DNA from: Sphingomonas sp. CCH10-B3
GTDB lineage: Bacteria; Pseudomonadota; Alphaproteobacteria; Sphingomonadales; Sphingomonadaceae
Direction: 5' to 3'
Assembly (NCBI RefSeq): GCF_001556185.1
Contig: NZ_LSIJ01000013.1
Span: 23,806-87,805, forward strand
Length of the DNA stretch: 64,000 bases
Shown: one piece after another, positions 18,706 through 26,406 of the stretch
How positions within the stretch are numbered: position 1 is the stretch's first letter
How the letters are laid out: each line of letters opens with the position of its first letter
Made by a program: the position numbers and the translations under genes
Notes under the pieces: generated by a model
The model's database searches: none
What the model was told of the DNA's origin: nothing
Seen by the model: only the letters and a program-made list of their open reading frames with translations

Positions 18706-19413
18706 CTAGCCAAAGGCCGCGAGAAACGGCTCCTCACCCGATACGGCGAGCGCCGCGAGCCGCGCCGCCAGCGGCCCGCGCACCTGCTGCTTCACCGCGC
18801 CAAAGGCGGGTTGCGCGGCCATCGCCGCCGCCACCGAGCACGCCTGCGCGATCAAATCCTCCGGCGCCACCAAAGCATCGGCGATGTCCGCTGCCACAGC
18901 TTCGGCGGGGCTCAACGTCGCGCTGGTCAGCGTCAGCCGCCGCAGCAGCGAGGGCGCCAACTCCGCCGCGATGACCTCGGTCGGCCCTGCCGGAAACGGC
19001 ACCCCCGCCTTGGCCTCGGTCAGCCCGAGCTTCGCGCCCGCCGCGTCCGCCACCAGCCGGTAATCGCCGCCCAGCATCAGCACAAAGCCGCCGCCGAGCG
19101 CATGGCCATTCACTGCCGTCACCACCGGCACGGGAATCGCCAGCAGCGCCGCGACCATCCGCGTGATTGCGCGGACCATGTCGTGCCGGGTCGCGCGGTC
19201 GTAGCCGCCGAACGCCCGCGTATCGACGCCCGCGCAAAAGGCACTGCCCGCTCCCGTCAGCACCACGCCGCGCGGTCGGTCGCTTGCCGCCGCAACGAAC
19301 GCGGCGTCGAGCGCCACAATCGCGTCGAGATCGAGCGCATTCACCGGCGGGCGATCGATCGTGATCGTCCGGCACCCCGCGACTTCGCTCACCTCAATCG
19401 CCATATCGCTCAC
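18706..19413 (-). CDS. Enoyl-CoA hydratase/isomerase family protein
   Basis: Crotonase-fold protein of 235 aa. The oxyanion-hole motifs are GAGSAFCAGVDTRAFGG and VNGHALGGGFVLMLGGDYR. The usual catalytic Glu region reads KAGVPFPAGPTEV, so which acidic residues remain should be checked before naming an activity. GTG 19413 overlaps the stop of the histidine kinase gene (GTGA); an ATG at 19404 is the alternative. Placement at the end of a two-component operon is odd for a beta-oxidation-type enzyme and may be simple read-through. Confidence 0.88.
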   Translation of the reverse strand: MSDMAIEVSEVAGCRTITIDRPPVNALDLDAIVALDAAFVAAASDRPRGVVLTGAGSAFCAGVDTRAFGGYDRATRHDMVRAITRMVAALLAIPVPVVTAVNGHALGGGFVLMLGGDYRLVADAAGAKLGLTEAKAGVPFPAGPTEVIAAELAPSLLRRLTLTSATLSPAEAVAADIADALVAPEDLIAQACSVAAAMAAQPAFGAVKQQVRGPLAARLAALAVSGEEPFLAAFG

Positions 19414-20807
19414 CCCGCCACCGGCAGCCGCAACCGCACCAGCAGGCCGCCCAGATCCTCGCTCTCGTCGAGCTCGACCCCACCTTCGTAAATTTCCGCC
19501 ACGTCGCGCACGATCGCGAGGCCTAGCCCCGTTCCCGGCTTGCCGGTATCGAGCCGCGCGCCGCGATCGAACAGCCGCTGCCGATCGGCTTCGGCGATGC
19601 CGGGGCCGTCGTCCTCAACCAGAAATTCGACAAAGGCGCCGACCGGCTTCACCGTCACGAACACGCTGCCACCGCCATATTTGGCGGCGTTCTCGATCAG
19701 GTTGCCGAGCATTTCGTCGAGGTCCTGCCGCTCGACATGGACTTGCAGGTCCTTCGGCCCGTCGGCGTCGAAGCGGACATGCGGATAAAGGCGCCCGACT
19801 GCGCGCTCGACCGATTCGAGGCTCGGCCAGACAGCGGCGCGGCTGTGCGCGTGACCGCGGCGCCCGACCGCCCGCGCGCGCGAGAGATGGTGGTCGACCT
19901 GCCGCCGCATCGTCGTTGCCTCGCGGATCACGGTCGGCGCGAGATCATCAGCCTCGGCCGTTGCCGCGTTCATGATCACCGTCAGCGGCGTCTTGAGTGC
20001 ATGTGCCAGATTGCCCGCGTGGCGCCGCGCTTCCTCGGCCTGGCGCTCGTTGTGCGCGATCAGCGCGTTAAGTTCGTCGACCAGCGGCATCACCTCAACC
20101 GGCATCGGCGCTTCGATCCGCCGCGCGGCGCCGCTGCGCATCCGCGCGATCTCCTCGCGAACCTTGCGCAAGGGACGCAGCCCGTAAAAGGTCTGCAAGC
20201 CCGCCATGATAATGAGGCCCAGCGCGAGCAGCGCGAAGCTGACCACGAGAATCTGGCGCAGCGCGGCAATCTGCGCATCGAGCGTATCGCGATTGCCCGC
20301 AATCTTGAACCGCCAGCGCACCGGCGATCCCGGCAGTTTGACGTCGCGTTCGACGATCCGCAGCTTCTCGTCGCCGAACTCGCGGCTGTTGTAGATATGG
20401 ACTTGGCGGTCGTTATGGTCGGCGCCATAGCGCAGCCGCCGGTCCCACAGCGATCGCGACGGGAAGTCTTCGCGCCCCTTCGCGCTGACCTGCCAGTAAA
20501 GCCCCGAATAGGGTTCCAGAAAGCGCTGGTCGGCGGGCTCGCGGTTGAAAATGACCTCGCCGACCGGGCCGATCTGCGCCGACAGGATCAGCGTCTTCAG
20601 CACATATTCGAGCTGGTCGTCGAAATTGCGCGTGACCGCGCCGGTCAGCACCCGGTCGAGCGCAAAGGCGCCGCCCGCCAGCAGCACCGAAATCCACAGC
20701 GTCGCAATCAGGATCATCCGCCGACTGAGCGAGCGCCTTGCGGCCCGCAACGATGCGGCAGGCGGCGCCGCGGACGCAACCGGTCGCGCGGCGTCGGCGT
20801 CAGCCAT
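19410..20807 (-). CDS. Sensor histidine kinase, PhoQ-like
   Basis: Membrane sensor kinase of 465 aa. Two membrane helices flank a periplasmic domain of about 130 residues; a HAMP linker follows (FYGLRPLRKVREEIARMRSG), then the His box NLAHALKTPLTVIMN, the N box MLGNLIENAAKYGG, and the G boxes DDGPGI and GTGLGLAIV. The AHALKTPL form is typical of PhoQ-type kinases. ATG 20807 is favoured over GTG 20837, because it gives an 8-nt overlap with the response-regulator stop and the extra ten residues carry no domain. Co-transcribed with a PepSY gene and its regulator. Confidence 0.92.
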   Translation of the reverse strand: MADADAARPVASAAPPAASLRAARRSLSRRMILIATLWISVLLAGGAFALDRVLTGAVTRNFDDQLEYVLKTLILSAQIGPVGEVIFNREPADQRFLEPYSGLYWQVSAKGREDFPSRSLWDRRLRYGADHNDRQVHIYNSREFGDEKLRIVERDVKLPGSPVRWRFKIAGNRDTLDAQIAALRQILVVSFALLALGLIIMAGLQTFYGLRPLRKVREEIARMRSGAARRIEAPMPVEVMPLVDELNALIAHNERQAEEARRHAGNLAHALKTPLTVIMNAATAEADDLAPTVIREATTMRRQVDHHLSRARAVGRRGHAHSRAAVWPSLESVERAVGRLYPHVRFDADGPKDLQVHVERQDLDEMLGNLIENAAKYGGGSVFVTVKPVGAFVEFLVEDDGPGIAEADRQRLFDRGARLDTGKPGTGLGLAIVRDVAEIYEGGVELDESEDLGGLLVRLRLPVAG

Positions 20808-21465
20808 TCGGTTCTTCGAGGCTGTAGCCAAGCCCACGGATCGTGGTGATCACATCCTGGCCCAGCTTCTTGCGGATGCGCGTCACGAACACTTCGATCG
20901 TGTTCGAATCGCGGTCGAAATCCTGGTCGTAGATATGCTCGATCAGCTCGGTGCGGCTGACGACCTTGCCCTTGTGGTGGAGCAGATAGCTGAGCAGCTT
21001 ATATTCCTGCGCGGTCAGCTTCACGGGCTCGCCCGCCTTGGTCACCTTGCCGCTGCGGGTATCGAGCCGCACGTCGCCCGCGGTCAGCTCGGACGAGGCA
21101 TTGCCCGACGCGCGGCGGATGAGCGCGCGCAGCCGCGCGATCAGCTCTTCCGACTGGAAGGGCTTGGCGACATAGTCATCGGCGCCCGCGTCGAGCCCGG
21201 CGACCTTGTCCGACCAGCTGTCGCGCGCGGTCAGCACCAGCACCGGCATCACCTTGCCCTCGCGCCGCCAGCGATCGAGCACCGTCAGCCCGTCGATCTC
21301 GGGCAGGCCGAGATCGAGCACGACCGCGTCATAGGCTTCGGTCGAGCCCAGAAAATGCCCCTCCTCGCCGTCGGTGGCGAGGTCGATCGCATAGCCGGCG
21401 CCCTCGAGCGTGTTCTTGAGCTGCTGGCCCAGGCTGGGTTCGTCCTCGACGATCAGAACGCGCAT
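20800..21465 (-). CDS. OmpR/PhoP family response regulator
   Basis: DNA-binding response regulator of 221 aa. Receiver residues: E8 and D9 of the acidic pocket, phospho-acceptor D51 (VVLDLGLPEIDG), Thr in VLTARDS and Lys in DYVAKPFQ. The C-terminal winged helix (about 125-220) has the usual LTAQEYKLLSYLLHHKGKVV and SNTIEVFVTRIRKKLG recognition region. It precedes and overlaps its kinase gene. Known relatives respond to divalent cations or envelope stress; here the signal is unknown. Confidence 0.94.
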   Translation of the reverse strand: MRVLIVEDEPSLGQQLKNTLEGAGYAIDLATDGEEGHFLGSTEAYDAVVLDLGLPEIDGLTVLDRWRREGKVMPVLVLTARDSWSDKVAGLDAGADDYVAKPFQSEELIARLRALIRRASGNASSELTAGDVRLDTRSGKVTKAGEPVKLTAQEYKLLSYLLHHKGKVVSRTELIEHIYDQDFDRDSNTIEVFVTRIRKKLGQDVITTIRGLGYSLEEPNG

Positions 21466-21492
21466 GCTGTCATCCCTTTGTCAGCGGGCGAG

Positions 21493-21801
21493 TCAATTGC
21501 CACTGCGGCTGATGACTTGCCCCGAATGGCCGTCAACCGCGACCCAGATGACATTTCCATTGCGCAGGAACTTCAGGGTGTAAATCCCGCTGTCGGCATC
21601 GAAGTCGAATCCGAGATATTGCGCATTGCTCATCGTCGGCACTATGCGGCGTTCGATATCGCGGAACGGCAGCAGCTTGCCCGATCGCATTGCTTCGAAA
21701 ACGTCACGGCTTTCGCCGCGCCGCTGCGCATCGGCGGGCATGGCGACGGCGGTCAGCAACAGGATCGCAAGCAACATCCTCATCATCATGGGCATTGACA
21801 T
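21493..21801 (-). CDS. Secreted PepSY-domain protein
   Basis: About 102 aa, first gene of the two-component operon. The frame extends upstream, but a signal peptide begins at the Met cluster around 21801-21787 (MMMRMLLAILLLTAVAMPADA), so the start lies there; the exact Met is uncertain. The mature part fits a PepSY fold, ending in YTLKFLRNGNVIWVAVDGHSGQVI, the characteristic last strands. PepSY proteins commonly accompany PhoPQ-like systems and may modulate the sensor or a periplasmic protease; this pairing supports a regulatory role by inference. Confidence 0.75.
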   Translation of the reverse strand: MSMPMMMRMLLAILLLTAVAMPADAQRRGESRDVFEAMRSGKLLPFRDIERRIVPTMSNAQYLGFDFDADSGIYTLKFLRNGNVIWVAVDGHSGQVISRSGN

Positions 21802-21889
21802 AGGGGCGCGGCGTTGAACAGCCTGTGAATGGCCCAGAAAGCATCTGGCAACTTGCCGCAGGCGCCCGCGCGCCCTAACCGCGCTCATC

Positions 21890-23662
21890 ATGGCAGCACC
21901 TATTCTCGCTTTTGAAAATCTCGGCCTTGTTCAGGGATCGGGCTGGCTGTTTCGCGGGCTCGACATCCATGTGGGGCCACGCGACCGGCTCGCGCTGATC
22001 GGCCGCAATGGCGCGGGCAAGACGACGCTCCTGAAGCTCATCGCCGGCGCGATCGATTGCGACGAGGGGCGGCGCACGATCGTGCCGGGCACCAAGGTGA
22101 TCCTGCTCGAACAGGACCCCAGCGTCGCAGGGCACGCGACCTTGCGCGATTTCGTCATGGCGGGCGACGATGCGCCGCTGCCGCACGAGGCCGATGCGAT
22201 TGCCGACCAGCTCGGCATCGACCTCGACCGCGAGGCGGCGAGCGCATCGGGCGGCGAGCGGCGGCGCGCGGCAATCGTGCGTGCGCTGGCGCAGAGCCCC
22301 GATGTGCTGCTGCTCGACGAGCCGACCAACCATCTCGACATTGCCGCGATCGAATGGCTCGAAAACTGGCTCGCGCGCTACAACGGCGCATTCATCGTCA
22401 TCAGCCACGACCGCACTTTCCTGACGCGGCTGACCAAGCAGACCCTGTGGCTCGATCGCGGCGCGATCCGCCGCGCCGAAATCGGCTTCGGCGGGTTCGA
22501 GGCCTGGACCGAGCAAGTCTATGCCGAGGAAGAGCGCAACGCCGAGCGGCTCGACGCGAAACTCAAGATCGAGGAGCATTGGCTGCTGCGCGGCGTCACC
22601 GGGCGGCGGCGGCGCAACCAGGGGCGGCTGTCCAAGCTCAAGGAAATGCGCGCCGAACGCGCGTCGATGCTGGGGCCACAGGGCGCCGCGAACCTCGCGA
22701 TTGCGAGCGACGATGCCAAGACCAAGGTGGTGATCGACGCCAAGCATATTTCGAAGGCGTACGGCGACCGCACGATCATTCGCGACCTGACCCTGCGGGT
22801 CACGCGCGGCGACCGGATCGGGATTGTGGGGAGGAACGGCGCGGGCAAGACGACGCTGATCAAGCTGCTCACCGGCGAACTGGCGCCCGACAGCGGCACG
22901 ATCCGGCTCGCGAAGACGCTCGACGGCGTGGTGATCGACCAGCAGCGCAAGCTGATGGCGCCGGAGAAAACGATCCGCGACGTGCTGGCGGATGGCGGCG
23001 ACTGGATCGAAGTGCTGGGCGCCAAGAAGCACGTCGTTGGTTACCTCAAGGAATTCCTGTTCGACGGCAACATGGTCGACGCCAAGATCGGCACGCTCTC
23101 GGGCGGCGAACGCTCGCGCCTGCTGCTCGCGCGCGAATTTGCGCGGCCTTCGAACCTGCTCGTGCTCGACGAGCCGACCAACGATCTCGATCTCGAAACG
23201 CTCGACCTGCTGCAGGAAGTGATCGGCGATTATGGCGGCACCGTGCTGATCGTCAGCCACGACCGCGATTTCCTCGACCGCACGGTGACGGTGACGCTCG
23301 GGCTCGACGGGTCGGGGACGGTCGATGTGGTGGCGGGCGGCTATGCCGATTGGGAAGCCAAGCGGCGACCGGCGGCGGAGAAGAAAGTCGCCAAGGCCGC
23401 GCCCGCCGCACCGCCCGCGCCCACCCCGAGCAAGACCAAGCTGACTTACAAGGACCAGCGCGATTACGAGCTGTTACCCAAGCGGATCGAGGCGCTGGAC
23501 GCGGCGATCGCACGCGATGAGGCGGCGCTCGCGGATCCGGGGCTGTACACGAAGGACTTCGCGCAGTTCGAGGCGCTAACCAAGGCGGTCGCGGCGGCAC
23601 GGGCGGAGAAGGACGCGGCGGAGTTGCGCTGGCTGGAACTGGCGGAAATGGTGGAGGGGTAG
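21890..23662 (+). CDS. ABC-F family ATP-binding protein (Uup-like)
   Basis: Soluble protein of 590 aa with two ABC ATPase domains and no membrane part. Domain 1: Walker A GRNGAGKTT, signature ASGGERRRAAIVRALA, Walker B VLLLDEPTNHLD. Domain 2: [41 protein letters not shown]. The linker between them is charged, and a C-terminal Lys/Ala-rich coiled-coil region (KTKLTYKDQRDYELLPKRIEALD) matches Uup. ABC-F proteins act on the ribosome or, for Uup, in DNA and replication-linked processes. It starts divergently from the PepSY gene, 88 bp away. Confidence 0.93.
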   Translation: MAAPILAFENLGLVQGSGWLFRGLDIHVGPRDRLALIGRNGAGKTTLLKLIAGAIDCDEGRRTIVPGTKVILLEQDPSVAGHATLRDFVMAGDDAPLPHEADAIADQLGIDLDREAASASGGERRRAAIVRALAQSPDVLLLDEPTNHLDIAAIEWLENWLARYNGAFIVISHDRTFLTRLTKQTLWLDRGAIRRAEIGFGGFEAWTEQVYAEEERNAERLDAKLKIEEHWLLRGVTGRRRRNQGRLSKLKEMRAERASMLGPQGAANLAIASDDAKTKVVIDAKHISKAYGDRTIIRDLTLRVTRGDRIGIVGRNGAGKTTLIKLLTGELAPDSGTIRLAKTLDGVVIDQQRKLMAPEKTIRDVLADGGDWIEVLGAKKHVVGYLKEFLFDGNMVDAKIGTLSGGERSRLLLAREFARPSNLLVLDEPTNDLDLETLDLLQEVIGDYGGTVLIVSHDRDFLDRTVTVTLGLDGSGTVDVVAGGYADWEAKRRPAAEKKVAKAAPAAPPAPTPSKTKLTYKDQRDYELLPKRIEALDAAIARDEAALADPGLYTKDFAQFEALTKAVAAARAEKDAAELRWLELAEMVEG

Positions 23663-23671
23663 GGTAAGAAA

Positions 23672-23779
23672 AAGGCCCTCACCCAACCGTCTCCCATGAA
23701 GAATGGGAGAGGGCTAGGAAGAAGCAATGAACCACCTTAGCCCTCTCCCGCTTGCGGGAGAGGGTTGGGTGAGGGCCTT
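23672..23779. repeat. Composite palindromic repeat, left flank of DUF559 cassette
   Basis: Two hairpin units in inverted orientation. The outer one (23672-23716) contains CCCTCACCCAACC...CTCCC and closes with GGGAGAGGGCTA; after a 20-nt spacer the inner one (23737-23779) reads TTAGCCCTCTCCC, short loop, GGGAGAGGG and then GGTTGGGTGAGGG. The ends AAGGCCCTC and GAGGGCCTT are complementary over the whole block, so it could form a long cruciform. It is the same family as the repeats at 24160-24327 and around 51163-51587. Confidence 0.85.
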
Positions 23780-23799
23780 CTTTCTTCTAACCTAGCCGC

Positions 23800-24201
23800 A
23801 TGCCGCCGGTCCGTCGCCAGATCAGCCCCCACGCCGCGCCTCTCCGCCGCAATGCAACCGAAGTCGAAAAGCGCTTCTGGACCGCCGTTCGGAATCGCCA
23901 GCTCGGCGGCTTCAAGTTCCGGCGGCAGATGACGGTCGGCCCGTACATCGTCGATTTCGCCTGCATCGAGGCGATGCTGGTCGTCGAACTCGACGGCGGG
24001 CAGCATAAGCCAGAGGTCGATGCGGCGCGGACGGCTTACCTCGAACGGCTAGGGTATTTGGTGCACCGGGTTTGGAACAACGAGATGATCGAGAATGAGG
24101 CAGGGGTGTTGGAGGCGGTGCTGGCGCTGCTGATGGATCGTATCGCCGCCAAGAAGAAGACCCTCACCCAACCCTCTCCCGTAAGAACGGGAGAGGGCTA
24201 A
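23800..24201 (+). CDS. DUF559 endonuclease-like protein, copy 1
   Basis: 133 aa of the DUF559 family, distantly related to very-short-patch-repair (Vsr-like) and restriction endonuclease folds. Landmarks: RRNATEVEKRFWTAVRNRQL (helix 1), FKFRRQMTVGPYIVDFACIE, and LVVELDGGQH, whose Asp/Glu pattern fits a PD-(D/E)xK-type metal site; then LERLGYLVHRVWNNEM. The last residues (TLTQPSPVRTGEG) and the TAA stop are encoded by the flanking hairpin repeat, so the repeat terminus doubles as gene end. A second family member with the same arrangement lies at 51163-51543. Enzymatic activity is not established for the family. Confidence 0.88.
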   Translation: MPPVRRQISPHAAPLRRNATEVEKRFWTAVRNRQLGGFKFRRQMTVGPYIVDFACIEAMLVVELDGGQHKPEVDAARTAYLERLGYLVHRVWNNEMIENEAGVLEAVLALLMDRIAAKKKTLTQPSPVRTGEG

Positions 24202-24327
24202 AAAACGAAGCAACGACATATCTTTAGCCCTCTCCCGCTTGCGGGAGAGGAGCATCCGGGTCGGTCACGCTCCCAGCGTGACCTGAATAGCACGGGGTGC
24301 TATTCACCCGATGCTGGTGAGGGCCTC
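24160..24327. repeat. Composite palindromic repeat, right flank of DUF559 cassette
   Basis: CCCTCACCCAACCCTCTCCC, loop, GGGAGAGGGCTA (24160-24200) is the inverted counterpart of the unit just left of the gene. After about 23 nt a second unit follows (from TTAGCCC at about 24225 to 24250). The block then carries a small hairpin (TCACGCTCCCAGCGTGA) and closes with GGTGAGGGCCTC. The spacer shares GAAGCAA with the spacer of the left block, suggesting the two blocks derive from one another. Confidence 0.8.
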
Positions 24328-24339
24328 GTACTGCTTATC

Positions 24340-26406
24340 TCACCCCTTCGCCAGCGCCACCGCCAAAGCCTGCGCCGGCACGCGATCGGCAAACCCGGGA
24401 TCGGCCAGCGCCGCCGCGATATTGGCCTTGGCCGCGCCCGCATCGCCCGCCTCCGCCTGCGCCTGCGCGAGGTGCCAGCGCAGGCCGCCATGCCCCGGCG
24501 CAATTGCCACCGCCTTGCGCAACAACTCCACCGCCTGCACCGTCCCGCCCGCCTGATAGGCGACCCAGCCGTAAGCATCGACCACCGCCGGGTTGAGCGG
24601 TGCCAGATCATAGGCCTTTGCGGCGTAAAGCTGCGCCGCATCGTCCTCGCCCGCGCCCGCATAGGCCAGCGCCAGCTCCGCCAGCAGCGCGGCATCGCGA
24701 TTGCCGATGTCGGCTCGCAACCCTTCGAGCGTGTCGATCGCCGCGTCCCATTGCGCGCTCGCGATCTGCCAATGCGCACTCAGGCGGCGTGCGGCGATAT
24801 TGCCGGGGTTTTGCGCGAGGAACAGCGCTACGACTACCGCTGCCTTGTCGCGCTTGCCGCCTTGCTCGAGCGCTTCGACCGAGCGCAGCATCGTCGCTTC
24901 GTCGAAACGCAGATTGGCGGCGCGGGCATAGACGCTTGCGGCCTCGTCGAAGCGCTTCAGCGTCATCAGCGTGTCGCCGAGCACCAGATGGGCTTGCGGC
25001 ACGCCCGGGTAAGCCCGCACCACCAGCTGTGCTTGCGCCAGCGCCTCGCCCATCATCCCCTTGAACAGCAACGCGCGGATCAGGTTGACGCGCGCGACCG
25101 GCGATCCGGGCGCATCGTCGACCGCCTTTGCGAGCATGCCCAGATCATCGTCGGTACCGAACTGGAGTGCTGCCGCCTGCACCGGGATCGCCGAGCGATC
25201 GAGGAAGCGCACCGCCCAGTCGCGCTCGCCGGTCGCTTCGAACGCGCGGCCGACGAGTTGCAGCGTGTAGCTGTCGGCATCGCTGCGCAGCGCCACCGGG
25301 CGCAGCGCCTCGATCGCGCCCTTCGGATCGCCAGCATCGAGCAACGCGGCGCCGAGCAGTCGCCGCGCCACCAGATTCATCGGCGCCTCACGCACTACCG
25401 CGCGCCATTTGTCGATCGCCTGCTGGTAACCGCCATTGGCGTAATCGATCATCCCGGCCAGCAGCAGCGGCCCCGGCCGCCCGTCGAGCGCGCCGCCGGT
25501 CCGCTGGAGCAGCGCGCGGGCGAGATCGTCATTGCCTGCGCGTGCGGCCATCACCGCTTGCAGATACAGCGCATCGGCACTGCCCGGCCGCACCGCGAGC
25601 GCGCGCCGCGTGACTTGCAGCATGTCGCGGTAACGCCCGGCGTCGCCAAGCGTGGCGGCATAGGTAATCAGCGTGCCATAGCGCCACGGATCGAGCTTCA
25701 GCGCCTGCTCAAACCATGGCAGCGACGCGACTAGGCCATATTGGCCGCGCACCAGCTCACCGCGCAGCGTGAGCGCATCGACATTCTGCCGGTCGAGCGA
25801 GAGCGCGCGCGCGGCGGCATCGATCGCCCCGCCGACATCGCCGGTCAGCAGGCGGACGCGGCCCAGCTCGACCCAGGCAGCGGCATCGCGCCCGCCCTGA
25901 TCCGCAAGCACGCCGCCGAGCAGCAATTGCGCGCTCGGCAGATCACCCTGCGCCGCCAGCGCGCGCGCCGCGACGCGCAGCGCATAGCGTCCGTAATGCG
26001 GGAGGGTCTTGCGTGCTTCCTTCAGCGCATTTTCGGGCTTGCCCTGCAGCAGCAGCGCCTCAGCCTGAAGCTGGTGGGTGCGCGCCATGTCGAAGCCCGC
26101 ATCCTTGGCACGCCCGAGCGCCGCCTGCGCCGCCAGCCCCTCGCCCAGCGCGAGATATGTCCGCGCGAGCACGGCCTGCGCCAGCCCCCATTTGGGATCG
26201 CTGCGCGTCGCCTTCAGCGCCCAGCTGCGCGCGGCCGTCGCGTTGCCGCGCTCGAGCAGCTTCAGGCTGGTCGCGAGCTGATGCTTCGCCTGCGCGGGAT
26301 CGGCGCCGGGCGCGCGCGCCATCCACAGCGCCCCCGCCCCCAATGCCGCGACAAGGCCGCCGACGCCGCCGAGAACCAGAAGCTTACGCCCAGAAATCTT
26401 AAGCAT
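24340..26406 (-). CDS. TPR protein of PEP-CTERM/exopolysaccharide cluster (PrsT-like)
   Basis: 688 aa. A short basic N-terminus and one hydrophobic anchor (about residues 8-27, LLVLGGVGGLVAALGAGALW) are followed by an almost continuous array of tetratricopeptide repeats (Ala/Leu-rich 34-residue helices such as AEALLLQGKPENALKEARKT). It follows PrsR with an 8-nt overlap if ATG 26406 is used. In PEP-CTERM loci the corresponding gene (PrsT) encodes a TPR protein thought to support polysaccharide assembly; this copy is shorter than typical PrsT and has no lipobox, so the assignment rests on context. Confidence 0.75.
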   Translation of the reverse strand: MLKISGRKLLVLGGVGGLVAALGAGALWMARAPGADPAQAKHQLATSLKLLERGNATAARSWALKATRSDPKWGLAQAVLARTYLALGEGLAAQAALGRAKDAGFDMARTHQLQAEALLLQGKPENALKEARKTLPHYGRYALRVAARALAAQGDLPSAQLLLGGVLADQGGRDAAAWVELGRVRLLTGDVGGAIDAAARALSLDRQNVDALTLRGELVRGQYGLVASLPWFEQALKLDPWRYGTLITYAATLGDAGRYRDMLQVTRRALAVRPGSADALYLQAVMAARAGNDDLARALLQRTGGALDGRPGPLLLAGMIDYANGGYQQAIDKWRAVVREAPMNLVARRLLGAALLDAGDPKGAIEALRPVALRSDADSYTLQLVGRAFEATGERDWAVRFLDRSAIPVQAAALQFGTDDDLGMLAKAVDDAPGSPVARVNLIRALLFKGMMGEALAQAQLVVRAYPGVPQAHLVLGDTLMTLKRFDEAASVYARAANLRFDEATMLRSVEALEQGGKRDKAAVVVALFLAQNPGNIAARRLSAHWQIASAQWDAAIDTLEGLRADIGNRDAALLAELALAYAGAGEDDAAQLYAAKAYDLAPLNPAVVDAYGWVAYQAGGTVQAVELLRKAVAIAPGHGGLRWHLAQAQAEAGDAGAAKANIAAALADPGFADRVPAQALAVALAKG

